From NCBI GenBank assembly GCA_022827905.1, contig JAJEIQ010000057.1, positions 21,440 through 85,439 of the forward strand: a stretch of DNA of 64,000 nucleotides. The letters are read 5' to 3'. The position numbers and the translations under genes are program-made. Below the pieces are notes generated by a model that was given only the letters and a program-made list of their open reading frames with translations, searched no databases and had not been told where the DNA came from. Below are positions 8,430 to 16,232 of the stretch, piece by piece (the stretch's first letter is position 1; every line of letters begins with the position of its first letter). This DNA comes from Pseudomonadales bacterium. GTDB taxonomy: Bacteria; Pseudomonadota; Gammaproteobacteria; Pseudomonadales; Azotimanducaceae.

Positions 8430-9513
8430 GGCGAAGGTCCTTCGTTGCGGCATCGGATGGCGTACCCGTCAAGCCACCGATGCGTTGTTGCGCATCCGCG
8501 ACCATGCCTGCCACCAAATCGGCACAGCTCGGCAGGTCGTCGATCAGCCCGGCCACCTGGCCGCTGGGCAGCACCCCCCGCGCCGGGTCGCCTTCGACCA
8601 TGGCCTTCTTGATGATCATGGGCGCGTTGGCCGCCATCATCGCTTGGGAGAGGGTGAGCCCGCCGCCCCGCGTCATCGCCCAAGCCGACTTCGCCAGCGC
8701 CAGGACGGAGGCGCCGGTTTCGGCGCGGAACCGCCAGCCGTTGGCCAGCGCCCGAACCGCCATCGACAGGCTTCCGGACCGTTCCAGCCGCGCCAGCGTC
8801 TCGTTCATCAGCATGCGCTGCGGCAAGCCATCGAGCTTGGCGCTGACCGGAATCTGGTTGACCTCGGCCGCCAAGTAGCGGGCCTTGGTGGCAGCTGGCG
8901 TCGGGCTGTCCGAGGTGAGCATGAATCGGGTGCCCATCGCGATGCCGGCCGCACCGAAGGCCAGCGCCGCCGCCAGCCCCCGTCCATCCCGAAAGCCGCC
9001 CGCGGCAAGGACCGGCACCTCCACTGCATCCAGGGTTTCAGCGAGCAGCAGCAGGGTCGGCGTGACGCCGGTGTGGCCACCGCCTTCGCCGCCTTGGCAG
9101 ACAATGAGATCGGCCCCGAGCTCGACCGCCTTCTTGGCGTGCTTGCCGGCGCCGATGGTGGGCACGCAGAGCACCCCGGCGCCCTTCAGCCTGTCGATCA
9201 GCTTCGGCGACGGGGCGCGTCCGTAGCTGACCGCCTTGACGCCGTGGTCGATGACCAGATCGGCAATGCGTTCAGCACCCGGCTGAAACCCATGGAAATT
9301 GACGCCAAACGGGCCATCAACCGCATCGAGAACGGCTCGAATCTCACCCTCGGCCTCATCCGGCGTCATGACCGCGCAGGCCAGGAAGGCAAATGCCCCG
9401 GCACGGACGCTGGCGGTGACCAAGGCGGAAGTGGAGACCCAGCCCATGGCGGTCTGCACGATCGGGTACCGGCAGTCCAACCGCTTTGTCGCGGGTGTGG
9501 CGAGGGTGTCCAT
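8419..9513 (-). CDS. ipdC: IpdC-like FMN-dependent reductase (nitronate monooxygenase family)
   Basis: A 364-residue TIM-barrel flavoprotein of the nitronate monooxygenase/2-nitropropane dioxygenase family. Seen are PIVQTAMGWV at the start, the VNFHGF strand, the GGEGGGHTG phosphate/flavin loop, and AAGGFRDGRGLAAALAFGA with the following MGTRFMLTSDS. These are shared with mycobacterial IpdC (Rv3553), which acts with IpdF on the hydroxylated HIP-CoA intermediate before ring opening. It lies two bases downstream of the ipdB stop and overlaps echA20. Annotation as a true nitronate monooxygenase would be misleading in this context. Confidence 0.87.
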   Translation of the reverse strand: MDTLATPATKRLDCRYPIVQTAMGWVSTSALVTASVRAGAFAFLACAVMTPDEAEGEIRAVLDAVDGPFGVNFHGFQPGAERIADLVIDHGVKAVSYGRAPSPKLIDRLKGAGVLCVPTIGAGKHAKKAVELGADLIVCQGGEGGGHTGVTPTLLLLAETLDAVEVPVLAAGGFRDGRGLAAALAFGAAGIAMGTRFMLTSDSPTPAATKARYLAAEVNQIPVSAKLDGLPQRMLMNETLARLERSGSLSMAVRALANGWRFRAETGASVLALAKSAWAMTRGGGLTLSQAMMAANAPMIIKKAMVEGDPARGVLPSGQVAGLIDDLPSCADLVAGMVADAQQRIGGLTGTPSDAATKDLRHAV

Positions 9514-9515
9514 CG

Positions 9516-10307
9516 TCAGCTTGAGCGCTCTCCCGGCGGATTGCCGGGGATGGCCCCGGCCCGCAGATCATGGGGATCCAATCGCTCGCGAATGAGCTTG
9601 AGCTGTTCATCCGTCGGCGCGGGGGTGGTCGAAAGTCCGGGCGCGGTGGCGAGTTCGAAGCCGGTGTTGTCCTGCACCTCGTCGAACGTCACGCCCGGAT
9701 TCAGGCTGATGACGCGGATGGCGTGGCTCGGTCCTTGGAAGTCCATGACTGCTAGGTTGGTGACGATGCGGCGCAAGTCCAGATGCTCGGGCTTATGGCC
9801 ATTCGGCCAGCGGGCCGGGTTGTAGCCGATGCCGCCCACCATGTCCACTTCGCCCGTCACGAAGGCGCGCTTCGTGTGCTGGGGCAGGAACATGGAGTTG
9901 GCGTTGCTGATGGTGTTTCCGGGGTAGCCGCGAACGCCCAGCAACGCGGTCTTCGGCCGCTCGTAGTCGCCGATGATGGAGATGTTCATCTGCCCGAAGC
10001 GGTCCACCTGCACGGGCGTCACCATGGCGTGGCGCTTGCCCTTGTAGATGAGGTCGAACACCCGCTCGTAGGTCATCAACCCCTCGATCTTGGGCCGGTA
10101 GTCCCCGCGCGGCCCCACCGGCACCGGCTCCCGCACCAAGTACGCCTCGCCGTCGGTGATCATCAGCCCCGGCTCGAAGGTCAGCTTGGCAAGCCCGGCG
10201 CCCAGGCGCGGCACCAAGCCAATGCTGGTGGCCAACGCTTCGCCGTCGCCCCGGAAGGCCTCCGCAGCGCAGCAGATGCAGAGTTCCGCTAGGGTGTAAG
10301 CGCTCAC
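9516..10307 (-). CDS. ipdB: IpdB-like CoA-transferase family subunit of the ring C hydrolase
   Basis: A 263-residue CoA-transferase-fold beta subunit. The order LAELC..AAEAFRGDGE, LTDGEAYLV, GKRHAMVTPVQVDRFGQMNIS and GVRGYPGNTI, then RRIVTNLAVMDF, matches IpdB (Rv3552). IpdA and IpdB together hydrolyse the carbon-carbon bond of ring C in COCHEA-CoA rather than transferring CoA. The open frame extends further upstream into ipdA; GTG at 10307 gives VSAYTLAELC, places the gene 10 bases after the ipdA stop and yields the family length. The ribosome site is weak, consistent with translational coupling to ipdA. Confidence 0.87.
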   Translation of the reverse strand: MSAYTLAELCICCAAEAFRGDGEALATSIGLVPRLGAGLAKLTFEPGLMITDGEAYLVREPVPVGPRGDYRPKIEGLMTYERVFDLIYKGKRHAMVTPVQVDRFGQMNISIIGDYERPKTALLGVRGYPGNTISNANSMFLPQHTKRAFVTGEVDMVGGIGYNPARWPNGHKPEHLDLRRIVTNLAVMDFQGPSHAIRVISLNPGVTFDEVQDNTGFELATAPGLSTTPAPTDEQLKLIRERLDPHDLRAGAIPGNPPGERSS

Positions 10308-10317
10308 TAACGACGTC

Positions 10318-11193
10318 TCAAAAAACCGGCAACGGCAGGGCACCGACCGCTTCGGGCCCACCGACCTCCGCCAAGTAGGCGGACAAGTCCTTGCCGAGGA
10401 CGTAGCGCTCAAGGTAGTCCGTCCAGCCCCCCTTGGCAGCCGCTGAATAGGCGCGCAGATGCTCAACGTCCATGCCGTACTTCGGCCCGCAGGAAGTGGG
10501 ATGGGCGCCCCAGGGCGCGGCTGCCACGCCCCGCACGAGGGAGCGCTCGATCGGCATCTGCAAGGCGGTCAGGGGATCATTGAAGGTGTCGGTATCGACC
10601 AGCGCTTCGGCGCTGAGGAAGGCTTGGTTCGCAGCTCGGCACAGCCACTCGTCAAAGAAGGGGTCAGGGCCACAGATGCGCGAGTTGCCGAGCGCGTCGG
10701 CTTCATTGACGTGGCAGATCGCGACGTCGATCGGCAGCGCCGGCATTGCCACCAAGGTCTCGCCATCCGGGTAGGGCGAGGTGATGGTCTTGATCTCCGG
10801 ATTGGCGGTCAACACGTCGGAGCCGAACCCGACCCGGGTGGGCAGGAACGGAAGCCGTGACGCGGCGGCTTTCAAGCCCAGTTGCAGCATGCCTTCGTCG
10901 AGTTCCATCACTTCAAAGGCGCCCGCTTGGCGGGCGGCGCGGAAGTGCGCCTCCAAGGGAACCAAGTCCATGGACACGAAGCCGAACACCAGCTTGGCGA
11001 TCTTTCCGGCAGCCGCCAGCATGCCCACGTCCGGGCCACCGTAGCTGATGACGGTCAGATCCTGGACATCCGTTTTCAAGAGTTCGCGGATGACGGCCAT
11101 CGGCTTGCGCCGACCGCCCCAGCCGCCGATGCCGAGGGTCATGCCGGACTCGATGGCGTTGGTGATGTCCGCTACGGCGCAGGTCTTGTCCAT
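10318..11193 (-). CDS. ipdA: IpdA-like CoA-transferase family subunit of the ring C hydrolase
   Basis: A 291-residue alpha subunit of the CoA-transferase fold. GMTLGIGGWGGRRKPMA is the CoA-binding loop; TVISYGGPDVGML, FEVMELDEGMLQLGL and LPFLPTR follow as in mycobacterial IpdA (Rv3551). The Glu in LDEGML is the likely catalytic residue of this hydrolase family; that assignment comes from family knowledge. ATG at 11193 starts one base after the hsaC stop, so the two genes are tightly coupled. The frame is open upstream through hsaC but that part is a shadow. It functions with IpdB in opening the last steroid ring. Confidence 0.87.
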   Translation of the reverse strand: MDKTCAVADITNAIESGMTLGIGGWGGRRKPMAVIRELLKTDVQDLTVISYGGPDVGMLAAAGKIAKLVFGFVSMDLVPLEAHFRAARQAGAFEVMELDEGMLQLGLKAAASRLPFLPTRVGFGSDVLTANPEIKTITSPYPDGETLVAMPALPIDVAICHVNEADALGNSRICGPDPFFDEWLCRAANQAFLSAEALVDTDTFNDPLTALQMPIERSLVRGVAAAPWGAHPTSCGPKYGMDVEHLRAYSAAAKGGWTDYLERYVLGKDLSAYLAEVGGPEAVGALPLPVF

Positions 11194-11194
11194 C

Positions 11195-12094
11195 TCAGCC
11201 CGGAAAGTTGTACTCGTGGCCCCAGATGTCGCCCGCCGTGCTGCGGGTGGGCTCAAAGGCGCTCCAATCGAACTGGCGTCCATCGTAGCCGTATTCGATG
11301 GGGATGCCGCCGGGGGCCAGCATGTAGAAAGACACCATGCCGTCGTTGAGGTGCCGGCCCAAGCTCGCCACGATGGGTGCCTCGGCCGCCTTGGCGCGGT
11401 CAAGGCAAGCGCCCACGTCGTCCAGCGTTTCCACTTCCGCCATGAGATGCACCACGCCGCTCGGCGCGGGAAAGTTGTACAAGCCGACGCTGTGGTGACG
11501 GGGGTTATCGGCGTGCAGAAAGTGAATGCGTTGCGGCGGCGCGCCTTCCACCGGCGGCGGCAGGGTCAGTTCGTCGCTTACGCCGAAGCCAAGCACCTCG
11601 CGATAAAAGGCGTCGGTGGCCTCGAACTCCGGCGCCGGCAGCACCGCGTGGCCCAAGCCCATGGCGCCGGTGACGAAGCGCAAGCCGTCGATGGGCGAGC
11701 TGAATGAGGCCTCGTTCACGGTGCGGCCATGGCAAAGCTCAAAGGCATTGCCGGAGGGGTCCACGCCAAAGGCCAAGCCCACTGCGCCTCGGGACCCGGC
11801 CTCGACATCGGAACCCAGCCTGGTCAGCGCACCGGCCTCGCGCAGGGCCTCCACCGACTGCCCGAAGGCGTCGGCGTCGGCACATTCCCAACCGGCAGCC
11901 GCAAAGCGGTCGGCTTCGCCCGGCTCGATGAGGTAGCGGAACGGCATGGCATCCATGGCCAAGCACAGGGTGCCGCGCACCGTGCCGCCCTCGGCGGGCC
12001 GACTGGCGAAGCCGAGCACCTGCTCGCCGAACCACAGCCAGTCGGCAGGCTCCCGCATTTCAAGCCGTACGTAACTCAGCGAAGCAATCGCCAT
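11195..12094 (-). CDS. hsaC: HsaC-like type I extradiol dioxygenase (steroid meta-cleavage)
   Basis: A 299-residue two-domain extradiol ring-cleavage dioxygenase. The Fe(II) ligands are visible at His149 (GLGHAVL), His216 (VVHLMAEV) and Glu267 (PIEYGYDG), positions almost identical to those of HsaC and BphC, with the second-sphere His near 200 (DNPRHHSV) and His248/Tyr257 (GRHLNDGMVSFY). HsaC cleaves the catechol ring of 3,4-DHSA. The start is ambiguous: GTG at 12097 is followed immediately by ATG at 12094, and MAIASLSYVRLEM fits the family. Upstream are two hairpin repeats separating it from hsaD. Confidence 0.9.
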   Translation of the reverse strand: MAIASLSYVRLEMREPADWLWFGEQVLGFASRPAEGGTVRGTLCLAMDAMPFRYLIEPGEADRFAAAGWECADADAFGQSVEALREAGALTRLGSDVEAGSRGAVGLAFGVDPSGNAFELCHGRTVNEASFSSPIDGLRFVTGAMGLGHAVLPAPEFEATDAFYREVLGFGVSDELTLPPPVEGAPPQRIHFLHADNPRHHSVGLYNFPAPSGVVHLMAEVETLDDVGACLDRAKAAEAPIVASLGRHLNDGMVSFYMLAPGGIPIEYGYDGRQFDWSAFEPTRSTAGDIWGHEYNFPG

Positions 12095-12117
12095 CACCGC
12101 AATTCCAAGTCCTCATT

Positions 12118-12136
12118 CGAGGGCGGGACGCCCTCG
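12118..12136. repeat. GAGGGCG hairpin, copy A
   Basis: CGAGGGCG, loop GGA, CGCCCTCG: a perfect 8-bp stem in the 131-base gap between hsaD and hsaC. It belongs to the hairpin family also seen at 5612, 12169 and 61453. It may attenuate or process the operon transcript; no T tract follows on either strand. Confidence 0.65.
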
Positions 12137-12168
12137 CTCCGAAAGATGCCGTCGAGCGGAGCCCGGCT

Positions 12169-12187
12169 CGAGGGCATCTTGCCCTCG
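12169..12187. repeat. GAGGGCA hairpin, copy B
   Basis: CGAGGGCA, loop TCT, TGCCCTCG: perfect 8-bp stem 33 bases beyond copy A in the same hsaD-hsaC gap. The paired arrangement resembles repetitive extragenic palindromes. Confidence 0.65.
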
Positions 12188-12225
12188 CACGGCGCGAAGC
12201 GCCGTCCAGTGCAGCAACCTTTCAT

Positions 12226-13068
12226 TCAGTCGTTGTCCAGAAAGTCGAGGCAGGCAGCGTTGAACATGCGGGCATGCTCCACCATGACCCAGTGCCCGCA
12301 GTCGGCCACCTCGATCAGCCGGCTAGGACGGCAGGCCTTGAGAATCTTGCGCCCGCCGCCCGGAGGCAGCATCTCGTCGTCCATACCCCAAAACGCCAGC
12401 ACCGGGCATGTGATGCTGCCCAGTTCCCCCTCCATGTTAGGGATGCGCATGCGTGCGAGCACGTCCGGCGGCTGGGTCTGGGCAATGGCGTAGCGCTCAT
12501 CGACCAGCGCGTCGGTCACCACCGCCGGGTCGAACACCAAGTTTTGCAGGATCTGCCGCAAGCCGCCGTGGTCCAAGGCACCGCTGGTGAAGTTGGCGAT
12601 CATGCGGGCCATCGCCGGCATCGCCATGTAGGTGTCCAGCTCCTCGATGCCGCCGGGTGCCATCAGCACCAGCTTGTCGACGCGCTCCGGATGGTCGAGC
12701 GCGGTGCGAATGGCCACCCCGCCGCCGAGGGAATTGCCCACCAAGGCGCAACGCTCGACGCCGATGGCGTCCAGCAGGCCGACTAGGTGCGTGACGAAGA
12801 AATCCGTGGTGTAGTCGATGCCAGTGGGCTTGGAGGAGTAGCCGAAGCCGGGCAGGTCCGGCACGATCACGCGGTATCCCGCCTCCGCCAAGACGGGGGC
12901 ATTCAGCTTGAAGTTGCTGTAGCCGCTCGCTCCGGGGCCGCTGCCATGGACGAACACCACTGTCCGGCCATTGCCGCGGCCAACCTGATGGTCGTGATAG
13001 TGCAGCGTCAAATCCGCCGATTCGACAGTTTCGCCGCGGGGTGGACCGCTCTGCTCAGCGCTCGACAC
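12226..13068 (-). CDS. hsaD: HsaD-like meta-cleavage product hydrolase
   Basis: A 280-residue alpha/beta hydrolase of the carbon-carbon bond hydrolase family. The oxyanion loop HGSGPGASG (41-49), nucleophile elbow GNSLGGG (Ser113), acid in WGMDDEMLP (about 230) and His259 in DCGHWVMVEH are all in place. HsaD hydrolyses 4,9-DSHA, the HsaC product, to HIP and a C5 dienoate. Two starts are possible: GTG at 13068 with GAGAAG just upstream, or TTG at 13080 overlapping the hsaA stop; the former is preferred. The gene is directly downstream of hsaA. Confidence 0.88.
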   Translation of the reverse strand: MSSAEQSGPPRGETVESADLTLHYHDHQVGRGNGRTVVFVHGSGPGASGYSNFKLNAPVLAEAGYRVIVPDLPGFGYSSKPTGIDYTTDFFVTHLVGLLDAIGVERCALVGNSLGGGVAIRTALDHPERVDKLVLMAPGGIEELDTYMAMPAMARMIANFTSGALDHGGLRQILQNLVFDPAVVTDALVDERYAIAQTQPPDVLARMRIPNMEGELGSITCPVLAFWGMDDEMLPPGGGRKILKACRPSRLIEVADCGHWVMVEHARMFNAACLDFLDND

Positions 13069-13076
13069 CGCGCTTC

Positions 13077-14243
13077 TCAAACGAAGGCGTCGCCGTTGTC
13101 GGCACCCAAGGCCATCGCCCCGAAGTTGCGGGCAAAGGCCGTTGGGTTGTTGGCGACATGGGCGCGGGCGACGCGGATGTCACGCCAGATATCCTGAATG
13201 GCGGATCCGTTGAATACGCTATGGCCACCGGCCACCTCGAAGAGCCGGTCCACGGCGCGGGTCATGTCGTCGATGATGAGGCTAGCCTGATAGCGCCAGC
13301 GCACCCGGTCCATCAACTCCAACGACTCACCGGTCTGCATGTGCGCCATCATATGGTCGAAGTTGCGGAACAGCACGGCCTCCGCCTGATCAATGTCGTT
13401 GAGGGTTTCCGCCACCCGCCGGGTGATGTCCGGGTCGCCCTGCAGCTTGGTCGGGTCCGTGCTGCTGCCGGCCGCTCTGCCGGCGAACGCCGCCACCGCA
13501 TGGCGCGCCGCGCCGATGGCCGGGGTGGAAACCACCCGCACGAACATCTGCGCCCAAGGGATGCCATACATCGGATTGTCCTGGGAATGGACGCAGTTGA
13601 AGCCATCCATGCGCTTGTGGGTGCGGTGTTCGGGCACAAAAACGGGTTGCTCAATGACGATGTCGTTGGAGCCGGTGGCCTGCAGGCCGTAGGCAAACCA
13701 GGTGTCTTCAATTCGATAGTCCGTGCGCGGCACCAGAAAGGTGCGGTAGTCCTCCCCGGGCACGATGCCTCCCAGCAACACCCAGGTGCAGTGCTCGGAG
13801 CCCGAACTCCAACCCCAGCGGCCGCTGAGCATGAAGCCGCCATCGGCTGCCTCGACCTTGGCGCCAACCGGGTTGTAGGAACTCGAAATCAAGGTGTTTG
13901 GACCCTCGGCGTACACCTCGTCAAGCGCTTGGCGATTCATGATGGCAAGTTGGAAGGCATGCACGGCGATGATGCCCGCCACCCAAGCGGTGCTCATGTC
14001 CTGTTCGGCGATGCGCAAATGCGTCCGAAAAAAGTCTTGAGGGGTCGCCTCCAAGCCGCCCCAAGGCTTCGGCAGCAGGGCGCGCATGAAGCCGGACTCG
14101 ATGATGGCGTCAATGGCTTCCCGCTTGACTTGGCGGTCGGCCCGGCCCTCGGACGCCAGCTCGGCAATCAAGGGCAAGTGCGGTTCGATGTCGAGAGCTT
14201 GAAGCTCGGACTCGTCGATCGCCGACACGGCCGACTGGGACAT
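13077..14243 (-). CDS. hsaA: HsaA-like flavin-dependent 3-HSA monooxygenase, oxygenase component
   Basis: A 388-residue acyl-CoA-dehydrogenase-fold monooxygenase of the two-component type D group. The helical N-terminus has ESGFMRALLPKPWGGLEA and AEQDMSTAWVAGI; the middle domain has SGRWGWSSGSEHCTWVLLG and YGLQATGSNDI; the C-terminal helices end in GGHSVFNGSAIQDIWRDI and FGAMALG. These are characteristic of HsaA, which ortho-hydroxylates 3-HSA using FMNH2. ATG at 14243 is preceded by CAGAGG. It opens the long minus-strand operon. Its reductase partner HsaB is not in the window, so reduced flavin must come from elsewhere. Confidence 0.88.
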   Translation of the reverse strand: MSQSAVSAIDESELQALDIEPHLPLIAELASEGRADRQVKREAIDAIIESGFMRALLPKPWGGLEATPQDFFRTHLRIAEQDMSTAWVAGIIAVHAFQLAIMNRQALDEVYAEGPNTLISSSYNPVGAKVEAADGGFMLSGRWGWSSGSEHCTWVLLGGIVPGEDYRTFLVPRTDYRIEDTWFAYGLQATGSNDIVIEQPVFVPEHRTHKRMDGFNCVHSQDNPMYGIPWAQMFVRVVSTPAIGAARHAVAAFAGRAAGSSTDPTKLQGDPDITRRVAETLNDIDQAEAVLFRNFDHMMAHMQTGESLELMDRVRWRYQASLIIDDMTRAVDRLFEVAGGHSVFNGSAIQDIWRDIRVARAHVANNPTAFARNFGAMALGADNGDAFV

Positions 14244-14361
14244 TTCAACCTCTGGAAGCTGGCGCTGAGTTGGTCTGATGGTCCCACAGTAAATGGAAAG
14301 TGTCCACCTTCACCCTAACGCTGTTGCGCAATTCCCATGAGACCGATCTACGCAAACAAGG

Positions 14362-14386
14362 AGCGCAAATGCCTTTTGCTTGCGCT
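14362..14386. promoter_or_regulatory. Palindrome in the hsaA / SDR divergent promoter region
   Basis: AGCGCAA, 11 bases, TTGCGCT, with a nested GCAAA/TTTGC pair inside. It lies in the 192-base intergenic region between hsaA and the divergent SDR, where an operator of the steroid regulon would be expected. No repeat of the motif was found at other promoters in the window, so its role is inference. Confidence 0.4.
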
Positions 14387-14435
14387 ATCAGCAATATTGA
14401 AACACAATCGGTGCTTTCCAAGGTTGAGAGGCGGC

Positions 14436-15209
14436 GTGCCGCAATTCGACGGCAAGGTGGTGCTCGTCACCGGCGGCAGCCGCGGCATCGGGCGTGGCAT
14501 CGTCAATGCCTTTCTCGACTGCGGCGCCCGGGCTTTCGCCTGCGCACGCAGCGCGCCCGCCGAGGCGGAAGCAGATGCCGAGTTCATTGAAGCCGACGTG
14601 CGCGACCCGGACCAAGTGCAACGCCTAGTCGACACCGTGCTCGACCAGGCAGGCCGGCTCGATGTATTGGTCAACAATGCCGGCGGCAGCCCGGCGGCGG
14701 ACGCCGCGACCGTCTCGCCGCGCTTCACCGAAGCCATCATCCGGCTGAATCTGCTCGCACCCTTGCTGGTCAGCCAGAAGGCCCATCCTGCCCTTAAAGC
14801 CGCCAAGGGCTCCATCATCAACATCGCCAGCGTCTCGGGCATCCGGCCATCGCCCGGCACAGTGGCCTACGGGGCAGCCAAGGCGGGCCTGCTGTCGGCC
14901 ACTGCCTCCTTGGCCCAGGAATGGGGCCCCGAGGTGCGCGTCAACGCCATCGTCGCCGGCCTCATCAAGACCTCCGCCGAGGCCGCCGATGAGCACTACG
15001 GCGGCGAGCAGGGCCTCGCCGCCATCGAGGACAAGCTGCCGGCCAAACGCATGGGAACCGCCGAAGACATCGCCAATGCCTGCCTGTATCTGGCCTCCGA
15101 CGCCGCCGCCTACGTCTCCGGCGCCTCCCTTGAAGTGTTCGGCGGCGGCGAGCCGCCGAGCTTTCTGACCATCGCCCAAGACGCGCTTCGCCATCGGCGA
15201 GGTGATTAA
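14436..15209 (+). CDS. SDR family oxidoreductase resembling Rv3549c of the steroid cluster
   Basis: A 257-residue classical SDR: VLVTGGSRGIG cofactor loop, VNNAGGSPAADAA, ASVSGIRPSPGTVAYGAAK catalytic segment, and a C-terminal LEVFGGGEPPSF. The NNAGGSP and EVFGGGEPP wording is close to mycobacterial Rv3549c, an SDR located beside echA20 in the cholesterol cluster. GTG at 14436 preceded by GAGAGG gives the family N-terminus (VPQFDGKVVLVTGG); the longer frame from 14337 has no domain. It is divergent from hsaA and presumably co-regulated. The reaction is not established. Confidence 0.82.
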   Translation: MPQFDGKVVLVTGGSRGIGRGIVNAFLDCGARAFACARSAPAEAEADAEFIEADVRDPDQVQRLVDTVLDQAGRLDVLVNNAGGSPAADAATVSPRFTEAIIRLNLLAPLLVSQKAHPALKAAKGSIINIASVSGIRPSPGTVAYGAAKAGLLSATASLAQEWGPEVRVNAIVAGLIKTSAEAADEHYGGEQGLAAIEDKLPAKRMGTAEDIANACLYLASDAAAYVSGASLEVFGGGEPPSFLTIAQDALRHRRGD

Positions 15210-15221
15210 ACTGCTGTCCGC

Positions 15222-15701
15222 TCAGGCTTTCGCGTTGGGATCGATGATGCGGCCCCAGCGGTAGTCGTACTTCAGGTTTTTCACGGCGAGCGCCGTTTCT
15301 GCGTGGCGCACGCCGGCCAGCGGCATGATTTCGTCGTTGACCAAGCGCACCAACTCCGCGCCGTCCTCCACGACGGTGATCGCCAGGATGTCGTAGCGGC
15401 CCAATATGGTGGCGGCGAAGCGGACGAAGGGCAGGCGGGCGATGGCTTGGGCGGTCTCGGCGATGCGATGCAGGTCGGCGCGCACGCCGATGTAGGCCAT
15501 GACGGGCGCGCCCGGTCCGGAGAAGCGGGTCACCGCGGTGATCTTGATCATCCCGCGGTCCTGCAAGCGCTTGATGCGTCCGCGCACCGTGCCTTCCGCG
15601 AGCCCGAGGGCCTGGGCGACCTCCCGGTTGCTCATCCGGGCGTCCTCGGAAAGATAGGCGAGTATGCGGCGGTCCACATCATGGAGTCTGTGCTGGGTCA
15701 T
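15222..15701 (-). CDS. Lrp/AsnC-type transcriptional regulator 1
   Basis: A 159-residue Lrp/AsnC protein. The N-terminal winged HTH is DVDRRILAYLSEDAR..NREVAQALGLAEGTVRGRIKRLQDRGMI; the RAM effector domain follows with VMAYIGVRAD and GRYDILAITVVED, ending in LKYDYRWGR. It typically binds DNA as an octamer and responds to small metabolites. Its ATG overlaps the TGA of the upstream regulator (ATGA), so the two are co-translated. It ends 13 bases from the convergent SDR, making the steroid cluster a plausible target; the effector is unknown. Confidence 0.88.
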   Translation of the reverse strand: MTQHRLHDVDRRILAYLSEDARMSNREVAQALGLAEGTVRGRIKRLQDRGMIKITAVTRFSGPGAPVMAYIGVRADLHRIAETAQAIARLPFVRFAATILGRYDILAITVVEDGAELVRLVNDEIMPLAGVRHAETALAVKNLKYDYRWGRIIDPNAKA

Positions 15702-16162
15702 AGCTGGGGCACGAATTCCGATTGATACTTGTACACCTCGACGGTGAGCGCCGGCGTCAAGCGGCCAATGCCGTCCACTTGGGACACCTCTTCGTGCAGG
15801 AAGGTCGCGAGTTGCTCGAAGGATTGGGCGGCCACCAGGATCTCCAAGTCGTTGGGGCCCGTGGTGAGGTTGACGGAAAACACTTCGGGCAATTCCGCCA
15901 GCGCCCGGCCAACGGCCTCGGCATTGCGGTTTTCCACCTCGATGCCGATGGCCAGCAGCAGATCGAAGCCCGCCGCCGCGAAGTCAGTGACCGCCACCAC
16001 CCGCATGAATCCGGCTTGCTCCATGCCGCGGATGCGTTTGCGCACGGTTGAGGACGATGAATCCAACGCCGTGGCGATGTCCCGAGCGGACATGCGGCCA
16101 TCCTCGCGCAACAGAGCGATGATGCCCTCGTCGAGCTCGTCGGGCATGTACGGCATTTTCAA
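15698..16162 (-). CDS. Lrp/AsnC-type transcriptional regulator 2
   Basis: A 154-residue Lrp/AsnC protein with HTH LDEGIIALLREDGRMSARDIATALDSSSSTVRKRIRGMEQAG and a RAM domain (LLLAIGIEVENRN, VNLTTGPNDLEILVAAQ). It is divergent enough from its neighbour to suggest a hetero-oligomeric pair rather than a recent duplication. Its start lies 70 bases from the divergent SnoaL-like gene, so the pair may autoregulate this short intergenic region. Enzymatic Lrp-like proteins such as siroheme decarboxylases were considered, but no haem-pathway gene is nearby. Confidence 0.86.
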   Translation of the reverse strand: MKMPYMPDELDEGIIALLREDGRMSARDIATALDSSSSTVRKRIRGMEQAGFMRVVAVTDFAAAGFDLLLAIGIEVENRNAEAVGRALAELPEVFSVNLTTGPNDLEILVAAQSFEQLATFLHEEVSQVDGIGRLTPALTVEVYKYQSEFVPQL

Positions 16163-16232
16163 GCCTCCCCCACAGGGCAGTAGTCCCGCGCCGATGCTAA
16201 CCTAGGAGCCTGTGCCGGAGAAGGAGCACGAT

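Noticed and set aside
8419..9513. Nitronate monooxygenase or enoyl-ACP reductase FabK
   Set aside because: Family-level match only; sequence detail and context fit IpdC.
9516..11193. Acetate/3-oxoadipate CoA-transferase
   Set aside because: The fold fits, but subunit wording and the surrounding ipdC, echA20 and hsa genes match the IpdAB hydrolase rather than a transferase.
14369..14590. ORF with a good AAGGAG site starting at ATG 14369
   Set aside because: Runs out of frame through the SDR cofactor loop with an Arg-rich shadow translation; might be a decoy or leader but cannot be supported.
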